Positions 49,744 to 57,137 of a stretch of DNA of 64,000 nt are shown here, piece after piece. The translations under genes were made by a program, and so were the position numbers. Each line of letters starts with the position of its first letter. Position 1 is the first letter of the stretch. Origin of the DNA: Streptomyces sp. GESEQ-35 (GTDB lineage Bacteria > Actinomycetota > Actinomycetes > Streptomycetales > Streptomycetaceae); NCBI RefSeq assembly GCF_017948485.1, contig NZ_JAFFSX010000026.1:62001-126000 (forward strand), read 5' to 3'. Below the pieces are notes generated by a model, which saw nothing but the letters and a program-made list of their open reading frames with translations, made no database searches and had not been told where the DNA came from.

Positions 49744-50019
49744 GTGCACATCATCAGGCGATCGGCACAGGACAGACAGGAGTTGGCGCGCGATCGGGCC
49801 CCTTGGCGCGTCGAAGTGCCTGTGTACGAGTCCTTGCTGCATCTGCTGCGTGCTTCCCTGCCTGAATTCCTGGGCAGTCTCATGGCCGCCACAGTGCTCA
49901 CCATCGTGGGCTGGAGTGTGAAGACGATCCGCGACCGGAGGCGCGTCCGACGGACGCGGGACGACACGCCCCAACTCGGCGGCCCTGCCACCGATACTGA
50001 CCGCTCGTCGGCCGCCTGA
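49744..50019 (+). CDS. Small membrane protein of unknown function
   Basis: A 91-residue protein from GTG 49744: a charged amphipathic start (RSAQDRQELARDRAPW), one membrane span (FLGSLMAATVLTIVGWSV) and a basic cytosolic tail (IRDRRRVRRTRDD). The strong terminator hairpin 5 bp after its stop supports it as a real transcribed unit. The start could be farther upstream. There is no family call. Confidence 0.5.
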   Translation: MHIIRRSAQDRQELARDRAPWRVEVPVYESLLHLLRASLPEFLGSLMAATVLTIVGWSVKTIRDRRRVRRTRDDTPQLGGPATDTDRSSAA

Positions 50020-50023
50020 GCCT

Positions 50024-50055
50024 GGTTGTCCCCGTTGGGCTCAACGGGGACAACC
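50024..50055 (+). terminator. Perfect hairpin terminator
   Basis: GGTTGTCCCCGTTG (50024-50037) and CAACGGGGACAACC (50042-50055) are fully complementary with a 4-base loop, immediately after the stop at 50019. Confidence 0.8.
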
Positions 50056-50186
50056 GGCTGGCACGACGACCCCGCCCTACCTGCCAATCAGCCTTCTAGA
50101 GATCAACTCTTCCCAGGATCGCCATAAGCCGCGAGTACGAGCCATAGTCGGGCCCTGCGCTGGCGGACAAGCAGGCCGGCGGCTGC

Positions 50187-50549
50187 TCACAAGCCGGTGA
50201 TGGGCTGCCCCGTAAGTGCTTGGGCGATCTGCCAGAGCTGTCCACCGCGGGACGCCTTCACGAGAACGACGTCGCCGGGGCGGAGGATGGAGGCCAGGTA
50301 GGCGGCGGCGGTGCCGTTGTCGCCGACCATCGCGATGTCCGGCACGCCTGCCGCGCCTGCCGCGAGGGCGAGTTGCTTGGCGAGTGTGTCGCCGACCGCC
50401 ACGATGAGATCGACGCCGTTCTCGGCTGCCATGCGCCCGACCTCGCGGTGGGCTTCCACGGCTTCGTCGCCCAGTTCCAGCATCTCTCCGAGTACGGCGA
50501 TCCTCCGGCCGCCTGCGGCCTCGGTCGTGTCGCCGTCTGCCTCGGGCAT
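50187..50549 (-). CDS. Stand-alone Mur-ligase C-terminal domain protein (MurF-like)
   Basis: A 120-residue protein equal to the last domain of MurF-type ligases: RRIAVLGEMLELGDEAVEAH, then VDLIVAVGD and ILRPGDVVLVKASRG. The central ATP-binding domain and the UDP-substrate domain are absent and no remnants lie nearby, so it is not simply truncated. It may bind a peptide stem or partner with the ATP-grasp enzyme. Its ATG overlaps the protease stop (ATGA). It is the last gene of the four-gene operon. Confidence 0.75.
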   Translation of the reverse strand: MPEADGDTTEAAGGRRIAVLGEMLELGDEAVEAHREVGRMAAENGVDLIVAVGDTLAKQLALAAGAAGVPDIAMVGDNGTAAAYLASILRPGDVVLVKASRGGQLWQIAQALTGQPITGL

Positions 50550-51094
50550 CAAGACTCTCCGTTGTTCAGGGGCGCGAAGGTGATCGCGCGGCCGGCGTAG
50601 GAAGGGGACAGGCGACTCAAGGGGACTCGATCGTGCGTCTGGCCCCAGGCTGACGGGTCCCGGATGAAGATCGTCGGGTCGGGACCGTCCTCGTAGCCGC
50701 GAAGGATGACGAGGTGGCCTCCCGAACGGCCATCGTCGGGGAGCTGCTCGGTGACGGACACGATGACGGGTGCGTCATCGAGGCGGCCGAGCAGGTCCTC
50801 GACCGGCACGGGCTCCGCGGTCGCAGGGACACCGAGGTCGGTAGCCAGGCTCGCGATCCCCGCGTGGAGCGCCCCACGCGGGGTCAGAACCTCGTGCTTG
50901 ACCGCGAGTTTCAGGAGTTCCGTGACCGTGGGTGCCTTGCGCCCGTAGGCGAGCAGGATCATTCTCAGCGACGCCAGGCCGCACGCCCGGTTGGACCATT
51001 CCAGCCTGTCCCCGAGTGCCCATCCTCCGTGCAGATCCCATTCGGCGGGGGCGATGAGCTGTCGGCACATGGGGACATCGTGGACGCGCGACAC
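50549..51094 (-). CDS. C39-like papain-fold cysteine protease
   Basis: A 181-residue protein with a full catalytic set: Cys38 in SNRACGLASLRMIL, His127 in SGGHLVILRGY and Asp146 in FIRDPSAWG. There is no signal peptide or transporter domain, so it acts in the cytosol, perhaps as a leader peptidase, an amide hydrolase or a peptide-bond-forming enzyme. It is the third gene after DapF and Ddl-like; the gap to the Ddl-like stop is 13 bp. Confidence 0.78.
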   Translation of the reverse strand: MSRVHDVPMCRQLIAPAEWDLHGGWALGDRLEWSNRACGLASLRMILLAYGRKAPTVTELLKLAVKHEVLTPRGALHAGIASLATDLGVPATAEPVPVEDLLGRLDDAPVIVSVTEQLPDDGRSGGHLVILRGYEDGPDPTIFIRDPSAWGQTHDRVPLSRLSPSYAGRAITFAPLNNGES

Positions 51095-51107
51095 AGTGGG
51101 CGGGCTC

Positions 51108-52199
51108 CTACGGTGAGACGGCAGCCTCCCGAGTCAGTGCGGTGCGGGCGAACGCGGGAGTGGGCAGGGGAACATCGTATGGCGGTCGGGTCAACGCCTC
51201 GTGCAACATCGCCACTACGACATCTGCGTGCGTGAGTCCGACCATCGCGGCGCCCACCACGAAGTTGCTGTCACGGGACATGCCCGGCGTGCTGTTGACC
51301 TCCAGCACGTACGGCTGGTCGTCCTCGGTGAGGACGAAGTCCACGCGCGCCGAACCACGCAGCCCGAGCCCGTCCCACAGCGTCGTGGCGTACTCGGTGA
51401 CCTTGGCCAGCACCTCGGGCGTCAACTCGGCTGCCCGTACGGCTACGGCGCCCCTGGACTCCACGTCGAGCTTCGTGTCGGCGTCGTAGAACTCCGCCTC
51501 GGTGGCTTCGGTGGCCAGCGGGGGAAGTACGACGACCGCGCCTCCGGGTAGCTCCAGGAGTCCCACGGTTAGTGGCACGCCGGTCAGGTAGTCCTCGACC
51601 AGTACGGCGTCGCCTTCCTCGCCGGCAGCCTCGGCCAGCGCCCTGGGAAGGTCCGCCTGATCGCGTACCAGGCTCATGCCCACGCTGGAGCCGCCGAAGG
51701 GCGGTTTGACCATCGCCGCCCGCCCGTTCCAGTCCATCGGGCCGCCGGACCACACCCACCATCCCGGCGTGGGGACGCCGAGACTCAGCATCACACGCTT
51801 GCAGAGGATCTTGTCGGCGGCCACCGCGGACGCCGCGACTCCACTGCCGCAGTACGGCACGCGCAGGTAGTCGAGCAGGCCCTGTAGCCTCCCGTCCTCC
51901 CCGTACGGCCCGTGAAGGTTCGAGAAGGCCACGTCGTAGCCGGCCAACTCCGTGATGAACTCCGGCTCGCACGGGTTCAGCACTTTCCAGCGGGCACCCA
52001 TGTCGTCCAGGGCCCCGGACAGGGCGGTCACGGAACGCTGGTCCACGGGGCACTTCGAGTGGTAGAGCCGGTCCTCTGCTGACACCGGCCCGTAGACGAG
52101 GGCGACACCGAGCCCCTCTCGGTCGCGCTGCCAGTCGCGAAGGTTCTGGGCGGCCTCCCGCACCGCGAGGTCAGAGCCGGAGTCGAGGAACCGAGTCAT
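51108..52199 (-). CDS. D-Ala-D-Ala ligase-like ATP-grasp enzyme
   Basis: A 363-residue ATP-grasp ligase. The N-domain shows NLHGPYGEDGRLQGLLDYL; ATP binding is MVKPPFGGSSVGMSLV and the metal-binding end is YVLEVNSTPGMS. It differs from housekeeping Ddl by an N-terminal extension and a longer C-terminus, so it probably joins other amino acids. ATG 52199 overlaps the DapF stop. As part of the operon it could use a D- or meso-residue made by that epimerase. Confidence 0.82.
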   Translation of the reverse strand: MTRFLDSGSDLAVREAAQNLRDWQRDREGLGVALVYGPVSAEDRLYHSKCPVDQRSVTALSGALDDMGARWKVLNPCEPEFITELAGYDVAFSNLHGPYGEDGRLQGLLDYLRVPYCGSGVAASAVAADKILCKRVMLSLGVPTPGWWVWSGGPMDWNGRAAMVKPPFGGSSVGMSLVRDQADLPRALAEAAGEEGDAVLVEDYLTGVPLTVGLLELPGGAVVVLPPLATEATEAEFYDADTKLDVESRGAVAVRAAELTPEVLAKVTEYATTLWDGLGLRGSARVDFVLTEDDQPYVLEVNSTPGMSRDSNFVVGAAMVGLTHADVVVAMLHEALTRPPYDVPLPTPAFARTALTREAAVSP

Positions 52200-52996
52200 G
52201 CGAGGACCCCTTCGAACGTGTTGGTGACCGGCCCGCCGACCCAGTGAGTCCGCTTCGGTCGGTCGGGATGTGGCCGGACCGTGAGCGGCTCCCCGGCACG
52301 GTTGTGGACGGTGACGGCACGCGGCGACACGAGGCCGCGCAGGGTGGCGATGACAACGGCCGCGACGGCTCCGCTCCCGCATGACAGGGTTTCCGCCTCG
52401 ACGCCGCGCTCGTAGGTGCGGATCTTCAGCGCCTGCCTGCCGGCGGCCTGGACGAAGTTGACGTTCGTCCCCAACGGGGCAAGGTCCGCGTGGTGACGGA
52501 CGAGGCGCCCGACGAGTACCGCGTCGATGGCGTCCACGTCATCCACGATGGCGACGACGTGTTCGGTGCCGGTGTGGGCACTGTCGAACCAAGTCGGCTT
52601 GCCGTTGATGACGGTCTGAACTCGTCGGGGGTGGACCGCGCCGACTTCGGCCGTGACCCACACGGAGTCGTCGCTCACGATCGCCTCGTGCATCACCCCA
52701 GCCATGCGGAGACGCATCTCGCGGAAGCCGTGGTCATGGTGGGCGGCCCAGGCGGTACACCGCAGAGCGTTACCGCACATCGTCGCGATCGAACCGTCAG
52801 CGTTGAAGCAGCCGACCTCGAAGACGACCGGGCTGATGCTGATCAGGCTGCTGATGACGAGGCCGTCCGCGCCTACGCCGGTTCGCCTGGCACAGAGGCG
52901 CTCGGCCTCCTTTGGCCAGTCCTGCTCGCCGTCCCGCGCGGGGTCGGCTAACAGGACGAAGTCGTTCCCCGCTCCGTGGATCTTGCGGAAGCGCAT
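52196..52996 (-). CDS. dapF: Diaminopimelate epimerase-like enzyme
   Basis: A 266-residue PLP-independent epimerase. Both catalytic cysteines are present: Cys74 in ATMCGNALRC and Cys206 in ETLSCGSGA. Start RKIHGAGNDFVLL is canonical. Housekeeping DapF makes meso-DAP for peptidoglycan and lysine; this copy lies in an accessory operon and is probably a second, dedicated one. It is the first gene, coupled by overlap to the Ddl-like ligase. Confidence 0.85.
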   Translation of the reverse strand: MRFRKIHGAGNDFVLLADPARDGEQDWPKEAERLCARRTGVGADGLVISSLISISPVVFEVGCFNADGSIATMCGNALRCTAWAAHHDHGFREMRLRMAGVMHEAIVSDDSVWVTAEVGAVHPRRVQTVINGKPTWFDSAHTGTEHVVAIVDDVDAIDAVLVGRLVRHHADLAPLGTNVNFVQAAGRQALKIRTYERGVEAETLSCGSGAVAAVVIATLRGLVSPRAVTVHNRAGEPLTVRPHPDRPKRTHWVGGPVTNTFEGVLA

Positions 52997-53056
52997 GGCA
53001 AAGCTCCTCGCTGGCCTGAGGTGACAGTTCTCGTGATGGCCGAATGGGGCTTCGGG

Positions 53057-53299
53057 TCAGAGGAGTTCGACGGCCCGATACGTCGTCGCCGACTCGTTCA
53101 TGACCCACGGGGAGTGCCCGTCGAAGATCAGAACCCGGCGCCCCGCGGTGCCGGCGGACCTCATGTCGCGGACTCGCAGGTACAACCCGTCGAGGAACAC
53201 GAAATCGCCTATGTGGACGTCGCCTGGTTGCCTGTGACCGGGGATGGTGCCGAGGGGAGGAGGCACAGGGGGTGGTTCGGTGGTGCAGCGCTCGTACAT
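53057..53299 (-). CDS. Small conserved protein in the NUDIX/XRE set
   Basis: An 80-residue protein with a Pro-rich start (TEPPPVPPPLG) and a compact beta-rich core (GDVHIGDFVFLDGLYLRVRD; RRVLIFDGHSPWVM). The type recurs next to XRE and NUDIX genes in Streptomyces, but function is unknown. GAGAGG lies before ATG 53299, directly following the stop of the 28-residue membrane peptide. Confidence 0.7.
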   Translation of the reverse strand: MYERCTTEPPPVPPPLGTIPGHRQPGDVHIGDFVFLDGLYLRVRDMRSAGTAGRRVLIFDGHSPWVMNESATTYRAVELL

Positions 53300-53386
53300 T
53301 CAGCCTCTCCAGATGGCCAGGAGGATCGACCCGCCGAGTGCCAAGAGGCTTGCCACGTAGCAGAGTTGTTGGTTCCGGAGGCTCAA
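53300..53386 (-). CDS. 28-residue single-span membrane microprotein
   Basis: From TTG 53386 it reads a short polar start (SLRNQQL) then CYVASLLALGGSILLAIW. The TTG overlaps the NUDIX stop (TTGA) and its own stop is directly followed by the ATG of the 80-residue gene. Tight coupling on both sides and a clean membrane span argue for translation, though no homologue is known to me. Confidence 0.5.
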   Translation of the reverse strand: MSLRNQQLCYVASLLALGGSILLAIWRG

Positions 53387-53925
53387 GGGGCACCGACCAG
53401 GTGGCCGTGAAGGCGGTCGCGGACTGACGGGATACCGATCTCCCCAAGGGGCATCCAGGCCGCTGCGCCGGCTTCGATCACCATCGGAGTGATAGTGCCG
53501 GAGTGGGCCCGGAAGAGGTATCTGAAACCGATCCGGAGGCGGGGGCCGTACCTGTGTTGCCCCGCTCTGGTCACGTCGATCAGGAAGGGACCCTCGCTGT
53601 CGGGTTCCGTCCACACGTCGCGGATGCCGACTGCCTCGGTCAACAGACGCAGGGCTGCCTCGCTGAGTGAGTCGTCCTGTTCCTCCGGCTCCGCTTCGGC
53701 GAGGGCGAAGGCTCCTTCGTGCCGCAGGGACAGGACGCGATTGCGTTCGTCGACGACGACCGCGCCCGTCGTCACGAGGGGGCAGCGCCGGCTGTGGGTG
53801 CAGGTCCCGCGCTGTGCGTGGTCGCGGGCGGCGTCGTACACCGGCATCAGCGCCATCTGCTCGTCAGGGTGCTCGTAGATGTAGTGGGACAGCTCCCGGA
53901 CGATCTGGTCCTCCCGGATACTCAC
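53383..53925 (-). CDS. NUDIX-fold protein with degenerate Nudix box
   Basis: A 180-residue protein with a NUDIX fold (PLVTTGAVVVDERNRVLSLRH, later GFRYLFRA and AAAWMPLGEIG). The Nudix box is SEAALRLLTEAVGI, where the usual REUxEE glutamates are mostly missing, so hydrolase activity is doubtful and a ligand-sensing role is possible. GTG 53925 overlaps the previous stop. The N-terminal helical part of about 55 residues is typical of XRE-linked members. Confidence 0.75.
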   Translation of the reverse strand: MSIREDQIVRELSHYIYEHPDEQMALMPVYDAARDHAQRGTCTHSRRCPLVTTGAVVVDERNRVLSLRHEGAFALAEAEPEEQDDSLSEAALRLLTEAVGIRDVWTEPDSEGPFLIDVTRAGQHRYGPRLRIGFRYLFRAHSGTITPMVIEAGAAAWMPLGEIGIPSVRDRLHGHLVGAP

Positions 53926-54311
53926 GGGGCACCGAGCCCGTGGCGCTGTGTGTAGATCCACAGGAGCCTTCGCGTGACGTCGGCGGCATCCCGGAGGTAG
54001 ATGAAGGCGCCGAACGACGGGGTCTCCGCGGTCGGACGGTTCTGCAGGTCGAGGAGCCGGTATCCCTTGCGGAACAGCTCCCGCACGTCCTCATCCTCGT
54101 CCGCTCTCAGATCCTCGCCCAGCAGAAGGTTCAGGTGCCCGACGATCTCCGGCAGGGAGGCGTCCATGTCTTTGCGGGTGGAGGTGGCCAATTGCATGGA
54201 GAGGGCTGTCTCGGTGCTCTCCGAAATCGTCTCGACGTCGATTGGGAGAACTTCGGTTCCCGCGCTGTCGGTTGCTCTCGATGCCTTGCCACTACTTGCC
54301 ACAGTGATCAC
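53922..54311 (-). CDS. Unknown helical protein at the head of the NUDIX operon
   Basis: A 129-residue acidic, helical protein (LPEIVGHLNLLLGEDLRAD; DVRELFRKGYRLLDL). It has no recognised domain. GTG 54311 follows AGGGGCGAG. An AACTTGCC motif lies 83 bp upstream, and the operon runs through NUDIX, the microprotein and the 80-residue gene toward dapF. Confidence 0.65.
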   Translation of the reverse strand: MITVASSGKASRATDSAGTEVLPIDVETISESTETALSMQLATSTRKDMDASLPEIVGHLNLLLGEDLRADEDEDVRELFRKGYRLLDLQNRPTAETPSFGAFIYLRDAADVTRRLLWIYTQRHGLGAP

Positions 54312-54393
54312 CGTCTCGCCCCTTGAGTGCGCGTTTCCGGCCGTGCCAGTAACGCTAAGAAGGGCGACAGGAGGGGCTCTACGAGTGTGCCGG

Positions 54394-54401
54394 AACTTGC
54401 C
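54394..54401. promoter_or_regulatory. AACTTGCC motif before the NUDIX operon
   Basis: GAACTTGCC (54393-54401) is the same word that occurs as direct repeats upstream of the DUF6879 operon at 56081-56098. It is a candidate site for the XRE regulator encoded between the two. Confidence 0.5.
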
Positions 54402-54407
54402 CGGCGT

Positions 54408-55253
54408 TCACCCCAGGGATTCGATGGCGGTCGTGATGATTTCGCGTGCCGCCGGGCCGTAGACGGCAAGTTCGGCCAGATCCGTGAACGTCTGGGCATA
54501 CATGGCAAGTTCGTGCTTCTGTGTGACGGCGAGGTGGGCCGAGACGAGTTCGACGTGGACCGTGTGGTCGTCGTACAGGAAGAAGCCTTCGACGGGCCAG
54601 AGGCTTGAACGGTCGGCGTCTTCAGGAATGATGCCGATGCTCACCGAGGGCAGCGCCATAACGCTGAGCAGATAGCCGAGTTGGCCGGCCATCACGTCCG
54701 TTCCGCCTATGCGCTTTCGGAGTGCTCCTTCTTCCAGGAGAATCGCGAACGTGTGGTTGCCGTACACGATCTGCTGTTTCTCCACACGCACCTTGACGGC
54801 CGCCGGCACGTCATCCATGAGGCCGCGGCGGTCGCGAATTGAGGTGAGCAGTGCGGTGATGTACGAGGCCGTCTGCACCGGGCCGGGAATGAGCCACGGC
54901 GAGTAAATGCGGAAGCGCTGGGTGCGTTCCCACAAGGGGAGCACGGACTCCTGGGCCTGCTTCAGGCCGGTACGCTCCATCCGGCGCCACTCGACGTACA
55001 TGCCCTCGATGCCGCGTGCCGTCGAGACGAGATCCTCAGCCGCGTTCTCTGCACCGCAAGCAGCAGCCCACGCACGCAGGTCGCGCTCCGAGGGCGGACG
55101 CGTGCCGCTCTCGAAGCGCGAACACTTCGACTCATGCCAGCCGAGGCTGCTGGCCAGCGCTCGCTTGGTTAGCCCGGCTTCGAGCCGGAGTTCGCTCAGG
55201 CGTTTTCCCAGGGCCCTGCGGGCTTCCTGAACGCTCGAAGATGGCGATGTCAT
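54408..55253 (-). CDS. XRE-family regulator with DUF5753 (Scr1 type)
   Basis: A 281-residue regulator: helix-turn-helix about 15-70 (LRLEAGLTKRALASSLGWHESKCSRFESG) and the long Scr1/DUF5753 sensor domain (SPWLIPGPVQTASYITALL; then YGNHTFAILLEEGALRKRIG). Streptomyces has many, usually paired with DUF397 proteins. Here no DUF397 gene follows; instead a DUF6879 gene lies upstream and NUDIX genes downstream. A candidate operator is the AACTTGCC repeat. Confidence 0.9.
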   Translation of the reverse strand: MTSPSSSVQEARRALGKRLSELRLEAGLTKRALASSLGWHESKCSRFESGTRPPSERDLRAWAAACGAENAAEDLVSTARGIEGMYVEWRRMERTGLKQAQESVLPLWERTQRFRIYSPWLIPGPVQTASYITALLTSIRDRRGLMDDVPAAVKVRVEKQQIVYGNHTFAILLEEGALRKRIGGTDVMAGQLGYLLSVMALPSVSIGIIPEDADRSSLWPVEGFFLYDDHTVHVELVSAHLAVTQKHELAMYAQTFTDLAELAVYGPAAREIITTAIESLG

Positions 55254-55280
55254 GTCGCTGCGATGGTGCTGTTCGAGCTA

Positions 55281-55802
55281 TCAGGCCGACGGGGTCGGCT
55301 GGAACTCTGCGTGCGGTGTTGCCCGCGCCCATACGGCCTCGAAGGCCGACTCGCAGAGCTTTGCCACCTCGGGGTCCTCCGTGAGTTCCACCTCCATGTT
55401 CTCGCCGTCGCCGTCGAAGTGGTTGACGAGGACGAGGCTGGAGTCGAAGAGCCAGAAGTCGTTGCCCGGAAGTGCGAGGCCCGTTGCGTCTCGCCGGGAG
55501 AGCCAGCGCACGTCCTCGCCGGCAGCGATGTTGAGTCCGTCCGTCACGTCGTACTCGAAGCGGATGTACTCGCTGACGGGAGTCGAAACGACGCGGGCAC
55601 GCCGAACCTCGACGCCTCGCGAGGTCGCCTCCGTGACGATGCCGTGCCAGTCGCCCCAGCGCTCGGCCGGGTCGAGTGTCACGCCGGCCTGCCAGTCGAT
55701 GAAGGCCGGGTCCGACTTCATGTAGGCGTCGCGCATCTCCAGATGGACAGCCGTCCTCTGGCAGCTGCGGAACAGCTCCTCAAACGTCGGGGTCCTCGTC
55801 AA
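55281..55802 (-). CDS. DUF6879-family protein
   Basis: A 173-residue protein. The family pattern is clear: FEELFRSCQRTAVHLEMRDAY, DWHGIVTEATSRGVEVRRARV and WLSRRDATGLALPGNDFWLFD. Function is unknown; these proteins lie beside XRE regulators in actinomycetes. It starts at TTG 55802 inside the end of the upstream gene, overlapping by 23 bp. Confidence 0.85.
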   Translation of the reverse strand: MTRTPTFEELFRSCQRTAVHLEMRDAYMKSDPAFIDWQAGVTLDPAERWGDWHGIVTEATSRGVEVRRARVVSTPVSEYIRFEYDVTDGLNIAAGEDVRWLSRRDATGLALPGNDFWLFDSSLVLVNHFDGDGENMEVELTEDPEVAKLCESAFEAVWARATPHAEFQPTPSA

Positions 55803-56010
55803 CCTTCTTCACCTCCAGGAAGAACTGCACCATGCGCCGGGGGATCTCCACCACCGACTCGTGGCCGGGGATGTCCATCTGCCCGAGACGCTCGATGTCC
55901 TCCACCTTCCAACCCTGCACGAGGTAGCTGTCCTTCTCCTCGTCGAGGTAGATGGTGGGGGAGCCGCCACTGGGACTCTCCGGGTCCTTACCGAGCTTAC
56001 GCAGGGCCAT
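55780..56010 (-). CDS. Small conserved protein upstream of DUF6879
   Basis: A 76-residue protein (DPESPSGGSPTIYLDEEKDS; VEDIERLGQMDIPGHESVVE; IPRRMVQFFLEVKKV). It is the usual short partner encoded before DUF6879 genes in Streptomyces; function unknown. AGGAGG precedes the ATG, and AACTTGCC repeats lie about 70-90 bp upstream. Confidence 0.8.
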   Translation of the reverse strand: MALRKLGKDPESPSGGSPTIYLDEEKDSYLVQGWKVEDIERLGQMDIPGHESVVEIPRRMVQFFLEVKKVDEDPDV

Positions 56011-56370
56011 GATGTCCTCCTCGGATGCCGGTAACGATCTCTGTGCCAGAGCTTGCCCGCGGTCGGGCCATGGAGCGAGGAACTTGCCGAAACTTGCCTG
56101 ACGTGTATGGAAGTTGACCTTACGTCGCCGGGGTCAGCGCGACGCAGAGCGGGCTGCCGCAGCGCCCAGGGGTGGCCGGATTCGATCGCTGTCCGCCCCT
56201 CCTTGGGCCCGGGAGAGGAGGCGCCGTCTCTGGCCGGGAAACGGCTGAAGTCGCCCGTCGAGTGGGGACTCCAAGGTCCACGCGCACGGACGCATGGGTG
56301 CCGATCATTTCGTCGATGCACCAGCTGTCCGTTGTCATTGAATTGAGCCCGATGATTCCAGGATCTGACG
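56011..56370. promoter_or_regulatory. Promoter gap with AACTTGCC direct repeats
   Basis: AACTTGCC at 56081-56088 and 56091-56098 are exactly 10 bp apart (one helix turn), with a related GCTTGCCC at 56051-56058. No gene is seen in the remaining 270 bp. Confidence 0.6.
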
Positions 56371-56904
56371 TCAGCTGACAGGCAGGTGGAACCAACGCTG
56401 AATGGAGTTCGGTAGATCGCAGTGCAACGCGGTTTCCAGCTCTTGCCAGTATCCCCACTCCCGCTGGAACTCATCTGTGCCTTCGGCAGGTGACGGTTCG
56501 CGCGCTGCCGCCAACAAGCATCCGGCGTGGATAAACATCCAGTACGTGATATTCGTGATCTCAGCCGGTCCGCATGCCCATGTCCGGTCCCTCGCCGTCT
56601 CCAGCTCTTGGAGGAGCTTGCGGAGCTTGGCGAACTCGTCCGCATCTGGCACCACGGTGTGCACCTTGTAGAACTTGCATGCCTCCGTGTGAGCATGGCT
56701 GTACGCCTTTGCCGCTGAGAGGAAGTCGTGCGCGGCTGCCAACCGGACCTCGCGTGTCCATTGGGCGTACTGGTCATCTCCGGTGACGTGAGCAGCCCTC
56801 ACCGTGCTCCGCGCCTGGATTCGTGCAGCGCGGAGAGCCAGAAGGGCAGCCGCCGCCGACACGAGCACTGCCAGCCCCGAGATCCCCACCTCAAACCAAT
56901 CCAT
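56371..56904 (-). CDS. Membrane-anchored helical protein, unknown
   Basis: A 177-residue protein with one N-terminal span (ISGLAVLVSAAAALLALRAA) and a cytosolic helical domain (QWTREVRLAAAHDFLSAAKA; FAKLRKLLQELETARDRTW). This shape is common among small actinomycete membrane proteins without assigned role. ATG 56904 gives the span its usual position. It precedes the mobilisation module. Confidence 0.6.
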   Translation of the reverse strand: MDWFEVGISGLAVLVSAAAALLALRAARIQARSTVRAAHVTGDDQYAQWTREVRLAAAHDFLSAAKAYSHAHTEACKFYKVHTVVPDADEFAKLRKLLQELETARDRTWACGPAEITNITYWMFIHAGCLLAAAREPSPAEGTDEFQREWGYWQELETALHCDLPNSIQRWFHLPVS

Positions 56905-57090
56905 GCCACAAATGCTGCCGTGTCGCCGACCGTGATGCGGGGGGAACCACTGAGCTGCTGCTTCGAGCATGCTCGCACCAGCCCTCGGCTTCACGAACAC
57001 GCCGTCCCGCCCGGCTCGCCGCGTCTCGTGGACGCCAGCCTGGAGAGGGCGCTCGCCAAGGCGCAGGCCGCCTCCTGACCACCTGCTTTA

Positions 57091-57124
57091 CCGCTGCCCC
57101 TCTGCCTTGGCAGAGGGGCAGCGG
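57091..57124. terminator. Perfect 16-bp hairpin after the relaxase gene
   Basis: CCGCTGCCCCTCTGCC (57091-57106), 2-base loop, then the exact complement (57109-57124). It lies 14 bp past the relaxase stop and could terminate the mobilisation operon. Confidence 0.85.
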
Positions 57125-57137
57125 CGTAAACCCCGGA

